From Pseudoduganella aquatica (lineage in GTDB: Bacteria; Pseudomonadota; Gammaproteobacteria; Burkholderiales; Burkholderiaceae_D), in assembly GCF_009857595.1 (NCBI RefSeq), contig NZ_WWCU01000027.1:24336-88335 (forward strand): DNA of 64,000 bases, given 5' to 3'. The notes below the pieces were generated by a model, which did not search any database, was not told where the DNA came from, and saw nothing but the letters and a program-made list of their open reading frames with translations. Below, piece by piece: positions 8,476 to 15,839 of the stretch. The position numbers and the translations under genes were made by a program. Each line of letters opens with the position of its first letter. Position 1 is the first letter of the stretch.

Positions 8476-9738
8476 ATGAATAATACTTTTACAAAAAAAA
8501 ACATTCTGCAAGACAACGCACTATCTTATCTCATCCACAGTCTGATTTTCCTGCTGCCGGCCTTGGCCTTAATCACGCGCAATAGTGTCAGCACGGTAGG
8601 CTTTCTGTTTCTGCTCGCCGGCATGCTTTGCTGGCGTGCAGCAAAACCAGGCTTATTGCGTCATCTTACTGAGGTTCGGACGGTTTTAACAGCGTTTGGT
8701 ATCAGTTTCGCATTTGCGCTGGCGGGTCTATTGTTGCATCCCGACATACAATTGCGCGCACTGGAGAAACCCAGCCGTATCTTTTTCAGCGTCACCGTGC
8801 TGCTGGCCGTGCTGGCGCTGCGGCCCAGCCGCAAGGCCCTGTGGGCCGGCCTGATCGCCGGCACCGTGGGGGGCGCCGTGTTTATCTGCTACCAGCGCTG
8901 GGGCCTGGGCATAGACCGGCCCGGCGGCCTGATCAACTCCATCACCTTTGGCGACATCGCGCTGTGCATGGGCATGATGTGCCTGGCGGCGGTGCTCGAT
9001 TTCAAGGGCAAGCAGGTGCTGTGGCCGGCGCTGGGCGCGCTGGCCGGCCTGCTCGGCTCGGTGGCCTCCGGTACCCGTGGCGGCTGGGTCGCCATCCTGT
9101 TTGCCGCCGTGCTGTTCATCAAATACGGCCACTTCCTGCGCAGCCGCGTGTCCAAGGTGCTGGCGCTGCTGGTGGTGGTGCTGTTGGTGAGTACTTACTT
9201 CATTGATGGGACCGGCACCCGCGGCCGTGTGCGCCAGGGCGTGTACGACGTGACCGCCTATTTCGACGGCACGGTGCGCCTGACCAATGTGGGCGTGCGC
9301 CTGGAGCTGTGGAAGGGCGGCCTGGCGCTGGCCGCCCGGCACCCGTGGCGCATCTCCACCCACAAGGAAATCCGCGCGGAGCTGGAGCAGGAAGTGGCGG
9401 CCGGGCGGCTGCAGCCCTTCGTGCTGGAGGCCGAGCACTTCCATAACGACATGATGCACGTGCTGGTGTACGGCGGCATCCCCGGCCTGCTGGTCTATCT
9501 GTTCACCATGCTCGCGCCCTTCCTGTTCTTCCTTCGCATCCTGAAAACCCACGAGTCGGCCAGCCCCGCCGTCATTGCGCCCGCGCTGGCGGGCATGCTG
9601 CTGGTGACCGGCTATTTCAGCTTCGGCCTGACCGAGGTCATCTTCTGGTCCATCCTGAGCACCATGTTCTACGTACAAATGCTGTTCCTGCTGATGGGCT
9701 TTTGCCTGAACGCGCAGGACGAGAGGATAGCGCCATGA
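8476..9738 (+). CDS. O-antigen ligase / polymerase family membrane protein
   Basis: Polytopic inner-membrane protein of 420 residues with about ten hydrophobic helices, resembling WaaL/Wzy proteins that join or polymerise O-antigen in the periplasm. The large periplasmic loop before the last helices holds the typical conserved region (GVRLELWKGGLALAARHPW and a later EHFHNDMMHVLVYGGIPGL with the catalytic-type histidine). The first ~105 codons are clearly richer in A+T than the rest, and codons 6-9 contain a run of nine A residues (8493-8501). Its stop overlaps the start of the heptosyltransferase gene (ATGA). Ligase versus polymerase cannot be separated here. Confidence 0.85.
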   Translation: MNNTFTKKNILQDNALSYLIHSLIFLLPALALITRNSVSTVGFLFLLAGMLCWRAAKPGLLRHLTEVRTVLTAFGISFAFALAGLLLHPDIQLRALEKPSRIFFSVTVLLAVLALRPSRKALWAGLIAGTVGGAVFICYQRWGLGIDRPGGLINSITFGDIALCMGMMCLAAVLDFKGKQVLWPALGALAGLLGSVASGTRGGWVAILFAAVLFIKYGHFLRSRVSKVLALLVVVLLVSTYFIDGTGTRGRVRQGVYDVTAYFDGTVRLTNVGVRLELWKGGLALAARHPWRISTHKEIRAELEQEVAAGRLQPFVLEAEHFHNDMMHVLVYGGIPGLLVYLFTMLAPFLFFLRILKTHESASPAVIAPALAGMLLVTGYFSFGLTEVIFWSILSTMFYVQMLFLLMGFCLNAQDERIAP

Positions 9739-10787
9739 GCCAGCTACCGCCGCCGCTGCCGCCGCGCACGCTGGTGATTTCTCCCAACTGGATAGGCGAC
9801 GCCGTGATGGCGCAGCCGCTGCTGGCGCTGCTGCGCGCGGCCCATCCGGAGCGGCCCATCGACGTGCTGGCGCCGCCCCAGGTGGCGCCGGTGTGGCGGC
9901 AGATGGCCGAGGTGGACCAGGTGCTGGAAACCCCGTTCCGCCATGGCCCGCTGCAGCTGCGCGAGCGCTGGCGCTATGCGCGCGAGCTGCGCCGGCGCGG
10001 CTACGCGGCGGCCTATGTGCTGCCCAACACCCTCAAGTACGCGCTGATCCCCTGGCTGGCCGGCATTCCGCAGCGGGTGGGCTATAAAGGCGAGAGCCGC
10101 TATGGCCTGATCAACGTCATGCACCATGACGACGTGCCGCCGCGCCCCATGGTGCCGTTCTACGCGGCGCTGGCGCGCGCGCCGCAAACGCCCTTGCAGC
10201 CGGTGCCGCGCCCGGCGCTGCAGGCGAGCGCCGAACAGATCGCCGCCGCCTGCGCGCGCACCGGGCTGGACCCGCAGCGCCCGCTGGTGGCGTTCGCCCC
10301 CGGCGCCGAATTCGGCTCGGCCAAGCGCTGGCCCGCCAGCCATTTCGCCGGCCTGGCGCAAGCCATTGTGGCGGCGCATCCGCAAGTGCAGATTGCGCTG
10401 CTGGGGTCACCCAAGGACAAGGACGTGTGCGCCGAAGTGGTGGCCGGCGCCGGGTCCGCGGCAGCGGCGCTGTACAACCTGGCCGGCGCCACCAGCCTGG
10501 CCGAAGCCGTGGCGCTGATCGCCCGCGCCGGCGCCGTGGTCAGCAACGACTCCGGCCTGCTGCACATCGCCTCGGCGCTGAACCGACCGGTGGTGGCCAT
10601 CTACGGCCCCACGGACCCCGGCCACGCGCCGCCGTTTTCCGACGTGGCCGCGTCGATCTCGCTGCGCCTGGAGTGCGCGCCGTGCAAGCAGCGCGAATGC
10701 CCGCTGGGCCACCAGGATTGCATGCAAAAGATCGCGCCGCAGCAAGTGTGGCAGACCCTGCAGCCCATGCTGACGCCTATCGATTGA
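9735..10787 (+). CDS. waaF: Lipopolysaccharide heptosyltransferase II
   Basis: GT9-family enzyme of 350 residues, predicted to transfer the second L-glycero-D-manno-heptose to the inner core of lipopolysaccharide in the cytoplasm. It begins with the family signature LVISPNWIGDAVMAQPLLALL; the C-terminal half has the nucleotide-sugar site VSNDSGLLHIASALNRPVVAIYGPTDP and the terminal ECPLGHQDCMQKI motif of WaaF. The ATG at 9735 overlaps the ligase stop by 4 bases (ATGA) and is preceded by GAGAGGA. The glycosyltransferase, ligase and waaF neighbourhood supports a role in core assembly. Confidence 0.93.
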   Translation: MSQLPPPLPPRTLVISPNWIGDAVMAQPLLALLRAAHPERPIDVLAPPQVAPVWRQMAEVDQVLETPFRHGPLQLRERWRYARELRRRGYAAAYVLPNTLKYALIPWLAGIPQRVGYKGESRYGLINVMHHDDVPPRPMVPFYAALARAPQTPLQPVPRPALQASAEQIAAACARTGLDPQRPLVAFAPGAEFGSAKRWPASHFAGLAQAIVAAHPQVQIALLGSPKDKDVCAEVVAGAGSAAAALYNLAGATSLAEAVALIARAGAVVSNDSGLLHIASALNRPVVAIYGPTDPGHAPPFSDVAASISLRLECAPCKQRECPLGHQDCMQKIAPQQVWQTLQPMLTPID

Positions 10788-10793
10788 TTTTAA

Positions 10794-10828
10794 TGTAGGC
10801 CTACAATGTATATGCCAAACGTATATAC
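10794..10828. promoter_or_regulatory. Palindromic operator candidates upstream of vapB
   Basis: A perfect 12-base palindrome TGTAGGCCTACA (10794-10805) is followed by GTATAT (10808-10813) and ATATAC (10823-10828), which form an inverted repeat. VapB antitoxins bind palindromes over their own promoters, so these are the likely autoregulatory sites. They lie 12-45 bases before the vapB start. Confidence 0.55.
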
Positions 10829-10839
10829 GAGGGGGCCAT

Positions 10840-11070
10840 ATGGAACAAGGTGCTGTTTTTCAGAGCAATCGTAGTCAGGCAATACGGCTGCCCAAAGCCG
10901 TGGCGTTGCCGGGAGACGTGAAGCGGGTCGATGTCGTGGTGCTGGGCAGGACAAGAATCATTTCTCCCGCCGGGGAGTGCTGGGATAGCTGGTTTGACGC
11001 CCCTGGCGTGAGCGATGACTTTATGGCCGACCGTGGCCAGCCCGCACAGCAGGAGCGGGAGGCGTTCTGA
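10840..11070 (+). CDS. vapB: VapB-type antitoxin
   Basis: A 76-residue AbrB/SpoVT-fold antitoxin. The N-terminus AVFQSNRSQAIRLPKAVALPGDVKRV is the standard VapB DNA-binding strand-loop; the acidic/aromatic tail (about residues 45-76, CWDSWFDAPGVSDDFMADRGQP) is the region that normally occupies the VapC active site. AGGGGG lies just upstream of the ATG. Its stop overlaps the ATG of a truncated vapC, in the usual TGATG arrangement. With no intact toxin next to it, it is an orphan antitoxin unless it partners with a toxin elsewhere. Confidence 0.88.
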   Translation: MEQGAVFQSNRSQAIRLPKAVALPGDVKRVDVVVLGRTRIISPAGECWDSWFDAPGVSDDFMADRGQPAQQEREAF

Positions 11071-11126
11071 TGCTGAGGCTCATTCTGGATACGCATACCG
11101 TGAGGCGCGGCCCGCCCGGAAAATAA
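11070..11126 (+). pseudogene. vapC: Vestigial VapC toxin (first 18 codons only)
   Basis: The frame overlapping the vapB stop reads MLRLILDTHTVRRGPPGK and then TAA. MLRxxLDT is the usual start of VapC PIN-domain ribonucleases and includes the first catalytic aspartate, but the sequence leaves the family after about 9-10 residues, and the remaining ~120 residues with the other acidic residues are missing. The ~75 bases that follow do not resume the gene. It is most simply explained by a deletion that removed nearly all of the toxin. Confidence 0.7.
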
Positions 11127-11200
11127 TTGCAGAAATAGTTGTAACATCGGCGAGTGAGCGGCGACTTAACAGCATATCCCCACTTTTTTGGAGAACTGTT

Positions 11201-12190
11201 TTGAATACCACGCTTATCTACAGGAGCTTACTCGCCATGACCCTCTCGCTCGCCGCCCACGCCCAAGCCCAGCCACCGGCCGAACCGTCTCCCGCCGCCC
11301 TGGTCGACGCATTGAACAACGCCTTCGGCAAGCACGCCGGCAAACGCGCCTCGCACGCCAAGGGCTTCTGCGCCACCGGCGTGTTCACCCCGGCCCCCGG
11401 CGCGGCCGGTTTCGCCGGCAGCCCATTGTTCCGCCAGTCCAGCGTGGCCGCCCAGGTGCGCTTCTCGGTTGGCGGCGGCAATCCCGGCGTGTCGGACAAG
11501 AGCCGCAGCGTGCGCGGGCTGACCATGCGCCTGAGCGGCGGCGGCGAGGTCTACGACCTGCTGCTGCTCTCGGAACCGGTGTTCTTCGCCGCCACGCCAG
11601 CCTCCTTCGTCAGCTTCCTGGAAGCGCGCGTGCCCGACCCGGCCACCAGGAAACCGGACCCGCAGAAAATCGCCGTCCACAACGCGGCCTACCCGGACGG
11701 CACGCGCCAGCCGGCGCTGCTGGCCGCGCACGCCGCGCCGCAGTCCTACGCCACCACGGCCTACTTCTCCAACAACGCATTCGTGTTCGGCGGCGAAGGG
11801 CAGGCCAGGCAGCATGCCCGTATCGTGGTGGAGCCACAGGCCGGCACGCACTACCTGAGCGCGGATCAGGAACAAAGCCTGCCGGACCAGTTCCTCCAGG
11901 CCGAGCTGCGCGAACGCCTGGGCAAGGATGCCGTGGCCTACACCATCTACGCCCAGTTGCCCGCCGCCGGCGACAGCCTGTTGGACCCCAGCCAGCCGTG
12001 GCAGGGCAGCGCCAAGGTGGCGCTCGGCACGCTGGCGGTGCAGGCGCTGGACGACGCGGGCGCATGCGACGGCGTGGTCTTCATGCCGGGCAATCTGCCT
12101 GCCTCCATCGCCATGAGCGACGATCCCATCCTGCGTTCACGCGCGGCGGCATACGCCGTGTCGCTGGCGCGGCGCAGCGGCGGCAAGTAA
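11201..12190 (+). CDS. Periplasmic catalase-family peroxidase (SrpA-like)
   Basis: Haem-dependent catalase-fold peroxidase of 329 residues, shorter than classical catalases, like the SrpA group. It has a signal peptide (hydrophobic LLAMTLSLAAHAQA), the distal-histidine region RASHAKGFCATGVFTP, the VRFSVGGGNPGVSDKSRSVRGLTMRL core, and a C-terminal RSRAAAYAVSLARR with the proximal-tyrosine type RxxAY. The TTG at 11201 is preferred: GGAGAA sits 8 bases upstream and gives a complete signal peptide, whereas the ATG at 11237 would cut it. It is followed within 30 bases by an ECF sigma factor and its zinc-finger partner, suggesting an oxidative-stress operon. Confidence 0.85.
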   Translation: MNTTLIYRSLLAMTLSLAAHAQAQPPAEPSPAALVDALNNAFGKHAGKRASHAKGFCATGVFTPAPGAAGFAGSPLFRQSSVAAQVRFSVGGGNPGVSDKSRSVRGLTMRLSGGGEVYDLLLLSEPVFFAATPASFVSFLEARVPDPATRKPDPQKIAVHNAAYPDGTRQPALLAAHAAPQSYATTAYFSNNAFVFGGEGQARQHARIVVEPQAGTHYLSADQEQSLPDQFLQAELRERLGKDAVAYTIYAQLPAAGDSLLDPSQPWQGSAKVALGTLAVQALDDAGACDGVVFMPGNLPASIAMSDDPILRSRAAAYAVSLARRSGGK

Positions 12191-12215
12191 GCAACCCTGC
12201 AAGGAGCGCAGCGCC

Positions 12216-12809
12216 ATGAATGGAACCGGCAAGGACGGGCAGGACGGCAAAGACGGCTGGGCGGCGGTGACGCGCGAGCGCTCCTTCCTGCTGCGCCTGG
12301 CGCGCCTGCAGCTTTCCTCGGACGCCGACGCGGAGGACGCCGTGCAGGAAACCCTGCTCGGCGCGCTCAAAGGCTGGAACGGCTATGCGGGCAAAGCCAG
12401 TGTGCGCAGCTGGCTGACCGGCATCCTGCGCTTCAAGATCATCGACATCATCCGCGCGCGCCGCATGGCGCCGCTGGACGGCGCATCCGCCGCCGAAGAC
12501 GCCGACGGCTTCAGCATCGACGCCCTGTTCACGGCCGAAGACGCCTGGCACCCGGAGGTGTTCATCGACACGGTATGCGCCGAAACGCAGGCCTCGCAGC
12601 GGCAGCTGCTCGACATAGTGGAACTCTGCATGGCGCGCCTGCCCGAGCAGACCGCGCGCATCTTCCTGATGCGCGAATACCTGGGCCTGGAGCTGGCCGA
12701 AATAGAGCAAGGCGCCGCCATCAGCGGCGGAAATCTGCGCGTGGTGCTGTACCGTGCGCGCATGCGGCTGCGCGAATGCACGGTGCGGGCCTGGGGAGAA
12801 GAACAATGA
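12216..12809 (+). CDS. ECF-type RNA polymerase sigma factor
   Basis: A 197-residue sigma-70 family protein with region 2 (ERSFLLRLARLQLSSDADAEDAVQETLLGALKGW, then SVRSWLTGILRFKIIDIIRARR) and region 4 (LPEQTARIFLMREYLGLELAEIEQGAAISGGNLRVVLYRARMRLRE). It should direct RNA polymerase to a small regulon, plausibly including the upstream catalase. It begins 25 bases after the catalase stop, and its own stop overlaps the ATG of the zinc-finger protein by 4 bases. The N-terminal ten residues are glycine/aspartate-rich and not conserved. Confidence 0.92.
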   Translation: MNGTGKDGQDGKDGWAAVTRERSFLLRLARLQLSSDADAEDAVQETLLGALKGWNGYAGKASVRSWLTGILRFKIIDIIRARRMAPLDGASAAEDADGFSIDALFTAEDAWHPEVFIDTVCAETQASQRQLLDIVELCMARLPEQTARIFLMREYLGLELAEIEQGAAISGGNLRVVLYRARMRLRECTVRAWGEEQ

Positions 12810-13018
12810 ACGACGAAGTGAAAAAGCTGACCTGCCGCGAAACCACCTATCTGGTCTGCGGCGCGCGCGACGAAGCGCTGACGGCCGCGCAGCACAGCCA
12901 GCTCGCGCGCCACCTGCAAGGCTGCGACGCCTGCCGCGTCGCCTCGCGCCAGTTCGCGGACCTGTTCGCGCAGCTCGATGTGCTGTTTGCCGCCAACGCA
13001 GGGCGCAAAATTAAATAA
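12806..13018 (+). CDS. Zinc-finger anti-sigma factor-like protein
   Basis: A 70-residue soluble protein with the zf-HC2 pattern: an N-terminal TCRETTYLVC and a central HLQGCDACR, giving the His-x3-Cys-x2-Cys zinc site. Such proteins bind the cognate ECF sigma factor and release it on redox or metal stress. It has no transmembrane helix, so it would be a cytoplasmic, ChrR/RsrA-like anti-sigma factor. It overlaps the sigma gene in ATGA fashion, implying matched synthesis. Confidence 0.83.
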   Translation: MNDEVKKLTCRETTYLVCGARDEALTAAQHSQLARHLQGCDACRVASRQFADLFAQLDVLFAANAGRKIK

Positions 13019-13208
13019 ATATAACGTTAGGTGATACGCGCAAAGCCGCGTATATTGCATCTCGTACTTGCATCAAGTCGTAATCTTGTCGGTCCCAATT
13101 CCGCATGGCTGTTATCCCAGGTCGTTCAGTTTTTCCTTCGGTTTTAATTCTTGGTTTCAAGTGCCCTTAAGGCAAAGTTGCCTATTGTTTTAATCAAAGG
13201 AAAAAAAC
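13019..13208 (+). promoter_or_regulatory. Long 5' leader of the cold-shock gene
   Basis: The 190 bases between the anti-sigma stop and the cold-shock start are A+T-richer than their surroundings and end with AAAGGAAAAAAAC just before the ATG, a strong ribosome site. Bacterial csp genes commonly have long leaders whose folding changes with temperature. A leader role is inferred from family behaviour; no promoter could be placed with confidence. Confidence 0.45.
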
Positions 13209-13424
13209 ATGAGTATTCAACAAACCGGTATTGTCAAATGGTTCAACGACGCTAAAGGCTTCGGCTTCATCACGCCAGACGCGGGCGGCGCAGACCTGTT
13301 CGCGCACTTCGGCGACATCCAGTCGACCGGCTTCAAGAGCCTGTCCGAAAACCAGCGCGTCTCGTTTGAGCGCAGCGTTGGCCCTAAAGGCGAAAAAGCT
13401 GGCAACATTCAGGTTCTGTCCTGA
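13209..13424 (+). CDS. Cold-shock domain protein (CspA family)
   Basis: A 71-residue single cold-shock domain, a five-stranded OB fold that binds single-stranded RNA and DNA and melts RNA structure at low temperature. Both RNA-binding motifs are present: RNP1 as KGFGFITP (residues 16-23) and RNP2 as DLFAHF (29-34). Length is typical. It is preceded by a 190-base leader and followed by about 300 bases of structured non-coding sequence ending in a strong terminator, so the transcript may carry a long 3' region. Confidence 0.96.
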   Translation: MSIQQTGIVKWFNDAKGFGFITPDAGGADLFAHFGDIQSTGFKSLSENQRVSFERSVGPKGEKAGNIQVLS

Positions 13425-13553
13425 TTGATGATCTACCCGCGCCCGGCATAGCCGGCTGCGGCGAGTCTTCGCGGTTGAAGACATGCGATACCCAGATGAA
13501 GGCCGCATTGCCATGCGCCTTGTTGCGTCGTCCCCCTCCAACCGGCTTTGGAC

Positions 13554-13573
13554 ACCTGGCAGATAGCCAGGGT
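13554..13573 (+). repeat. CAGATAG hairpin 1
   Basis: Stem CCTGG (13555-13559) and CCAGG (13567-13571) enclosing the 7-base loop CAGATAG, then GT. Identical to hairpin 3. Confidence 0.7.
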
Positions 13574-13620
13574 CGGGAGAAAATGGTTTAGCGGGACAAT
13601 GGCTTGCAGTCACCGCTTGC

Positions 13621-13640
13621 ACCGCGCAGATAGCGCGGGT
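13621..13640 (+). repeat. CAGATAG hairpin 2 (covarying stem)
   Basis: Stem CCGCG (13622-13626) and CGCGG (13634-13638) around the same CAGATAG loop, then GT. Relative to hairpins 1 and 3, TG has become GC on the 5' side and CA has become GC on the 3' side, so pairing is kept. Confidence 0.7.
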
Positions 13641-13656
13641 TACCGGTGCCGATGAC

Positions 13657-13676
13657 ACCTGGCAGATAGCCAGGGT
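13657..13676 (+). repeat. CAGATAG hairpin 3
   Basis: Stem CCTGG (13658-13662) and CCAGG (13670-13674) around CAGATAG, then GT. It lies about 30 bases before the terminator hairpin. Confidence 0.7.
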
Positions 13677-13706
13677 GATCGCTGAGTCATGTGTCATACT
13701 GAATAG

Positions 13707-13733
13707 AAAAGCCCGCTGCATGCGGGCTTTTTT
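13707..13733 (+). terminator. Strong rho-independent terminator
   Basis: AAAAGCCCGC and GCGGGCTTTT flank a five-base loop (13717-13721) and run into a T tract. The A/T ends also allow function on the minus strand, which would serve the rng fragment converging from the right. Confidence 0.88.
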
Positions 13734-13763
13734 ACGTCTGGCTGCCGGGTTGATTTTATTCTG

Positions 13764-14196
<433 letters not shown>

Positions 14197-14199
14197 CGA

Positions 14200-14718
14200 T
14201 TAACGGACTGTCCAGTTCATGGTGTCATGCAATGAGTTTTTGTCCACGACGGCCGGATGAGGGTCTATTGCTTTGAGCAAGGTTCGCAGTTTCAATTCCA
14301 GCTTGTCAGGCTCAAAGGCGCGGGGCCGCAATCGTGAGTGCTTTGCAGGCTGCTCCAAGTGGCAGACGACGCGCAGCTTTCTGGACTTGAGCAGTTCTTT
14401 CGCCATGCGCTGCTCATCAGTATTTACAGCATGGCACTGCGCGCTCACCAGTCCTGCCAGCGTATCCCGTACCTTGACGGCGATTTCATCGGCCAAATCT
14501 ATGGCCTTGGTTCTGGCGTGCTGGCGGAAGTCTTTGACCTCAATGAGCCACAGTGCGTTGTTCTCTTTGACGACGATATCAACAGCTTTGCTTGCACCGC
14601 AGGTATTCTGAAATTGATTGCGATAGTGGGACCAGTCATCGTATTTGCTCGACTTCGCGCCCGGCGGGAAGTCGAACGTTAGCGCGCCTTCCGTGATCGA
14701 CTGTTCAATGACGGGCAT
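14200..14718 (-). CDS. PD-(D/E)XK-like nuclease partner of the adjacent ATPase (uncharacterised)
   Basis: A 172-residue soluble protein that I do not recognise as a named family. Its core reads KAVDIVVKENNALWLIEVKDF: Asp47 on one strand, then hydrophobic residues leading into Glu60-x-Lys62 on the next. This D-(x)n-ExK layout, preceded by a helix containing HYRNQF and followed by a helix (IDLADEIAVKVRDTLAGL), is that of PD-(D/E)XK nucleases. Its ATG overlaps the stop of the ATPase gene (TAATG), so the two are translationally coupled and probably act together. ATPase-nuclease pairs of this sort are common in antiphage defence. Nuclease activity is inferred from the motif alone. The C-terminus ends 4 bases from the insertion boundary. 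Confidence 0.75.
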   Translation of the reverse strand: MPVIEQSITEGALTFDFPPGAKSSKYDDWSHYRNQFQNTCGASKAVDIVVKENNALWLIEVKDFRQHARTKAIDLADEIAVKVRDTLAGLVSAQCHAVNTDEQRMAKELLKSRKLRVVCHLEQPAKHSRLRPRAFEPDKLELKLRTLLKAIDPHPAVVDKNSLHDTMNWTVR

Positions 14719-15755
14719 TATCGATCCTCGGCAGCGAGGAATCGGTCAGACTGATGCAGTTCCTCATCCAGCAGCACTAGCGTTTGCAAATCATCGATCT
14801 TGTCGCCTTGTTCCAGCGCGACTTCGTCGACAGCGTCTTTCAGCGAAAAATAACGTGTAGGTAGCGCAGCGTAAGTGCCGCTTGCGGTCAGCATTTCCAA
14901 CTCCCTGAGCAGGAATAGTGAATGGGTCGCAATGAACACCTGGATGCCTTCAGCTGCCAAATGGACTATGCTTTCAGCAATAACCTTGATAAGTTTTGGA
15001 TTCAGGTTGGTTTCGGGTTCGTCCCAAAACAGGTAGCCTTGTTCCAGCAACACACCGGTACTGATCAGGCGTGCCAGCATGGCCAGCTTACGCAGCCCTT
15101 CCGCAACCAAGGGCATTTCCATACGGCCCGCCCCCGCGACGTGTAAGTAGAACCGGCCACTGGCGGCATCGACCACGACCTTGCCGCCCATTGCTTTTTC
15201 GAGCGGTTTCAGAAGGCGTGCTGCATCGCGGGTGCGGGGACCCTTGATCGACGGGGCGCCGAGCAGCGACACGGTATCGCGCCATGCTTCTTCGAATTCG
15301 ACATGGTAGTTGTCGTACAGAGGAACAAACCACGGGCACAAAGTAGCCAGTTCACGCGTGGGCAGATAAACCGGCGGCAGGGCCAGATTTTCCTTGGGAG
15401 CCTTGATGACTTCCACCTGCGACTTGGCATTGGTGGCAAACGCAATGGAAGAATTTTTACCGGGAGCGTCCATCGTCAAGGTAATTTCACAACGATCACG
15501 GCCCTGTTTTCGCTTGACGAGGCGACCGATGGATTCTGGACGCATTACTCCAAGCAATTTGTCCGCATATGCCCGTTCGAAGTTGGTTTTGGCGAAGTCT
15601 TTGCCGGATTGAACTTTGAGCATTGCATAGATGGCCTTGAGCACATGCGATTTGCCCATGGCATTCTCGCCGACGATTACATTCAGACCTTTGGAGAAAG
15701 TCCAGACCTCGTTGGGAACGGTGGTGAGGTTGTGAAATTTTGCTTTCTTAAGCAT
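14718..15755 (-). CDS. AAA/ABC-type ATPase (OLD/RecF-like, no TOPRIM)
   Basis: A 345-residue ATPase of the SMC/RecF/OLD type (AAA_15/AAA_21-like). Walker A is GENAMGKS at residues 29-36; a signature-like VAEGLRK lies at 217-223; Walker B is YLFWDEPE at 241-248 with Asp245 and Glu246; the switch histidine is His278 in IATHS. The final ~65 residues do not contain a TOPRIM nuclease domain, so the nuclease function would be supplied by the coupled downstream gene. GGAAG lies 6 bases before the ATG. There are no membrane segments. By analogy with Septu, PARIS and Gabija, whose ATPases work with a nuclease or effector, it may be the sensor of a defence pair; the exact combination here is not one I can name. 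Confidence 0.88.
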   Translation of the reverse strand: MLKKAKFHNLTTVPNEVWTFSKGLNVIVGENAMGKSHVLKAIYAMLKVQSGKDFAKTNFERAYADKLLGVMRPESIGRLVKRKQGRDRCEITLTMDAPGKNSSIAFATNAKSQVEVIKAPKENLALPPVYLPTRELATLCPWFVPLYDNYHVEFEEAWRDTVSLLGAPSIKGPRTRDAARLLKPLEKAMGGKVVVDAASGRFYLHVAGAGRMEMPLVAEGLRKLAMLARLISTGVLLEQGYLFWDEPETNLNPKLIKVIAESIVHLAAEGIQVFIATHSLFLLRELEMLTASGTYAALPTRYFSLKDAVDEVALEQGDKIDDLQTLVLLDEELHQSDRFLAAEDR

Positions 15756-15839
15756 GTGATCTTCCTATTGGAATGCCGTCCGATGCCGCCGTATTCCGAA
15801 ATGCATATGAATGTCTTGGTCAGAACGATCCGGGCTGGC

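Larger units (their letters stand above)
13437..13733 (+). ncRNA. Structured untranslated RNA with repeated CAGATAG-loop hairpins
   Basis: The 339 bases between csp and the rng fragment hold no convincing gene but several hairpins. Three share the plan A-stem-CAGATAG-stem-GT: CCTGG/CCAGG at 13554-13573, CCGCG/CGCGG at 13621-13640 and CCTGG/CCAGG again at 13657-13676. The loop is constant while two stem pairs change together, which points to a folded RNA. A related hairpin with a CATAG loop (CCGC..CCGG/CCGG..GCGG) spans 13437-13461, and GTCTTC/GAAGAC forms a stem at 13465-13482. The region ends in a strong intrinsic terminator on the same strand. It could be the csp 3' region or a separate small RNA; I do not recognise it as a known family. 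Confidence 0.6.

Noticed and set aside
9735..10787. waaF as WaaC (heptosyltransferase I)
   Set aside because: The N-terminal SPNWIGDAVMAQPLL and the terminal LGHQDCMQKI motif fit heptosyltransferase II.
13554..13676. Repeated CAGATAG units as a small CRISPR array
   Set aside because: Only three units, spacers of 47 and 16 bases, stems that vary between units, and no cas genes in the window.
13194..13721. Open minus-strand frame of 175 codons across csp and the structured region
   Set aside because: It is antisense to a certain csp gene and crosses the hairpins and terminator; its composition is not protein-like, and the hairpin covariation explains the region better.
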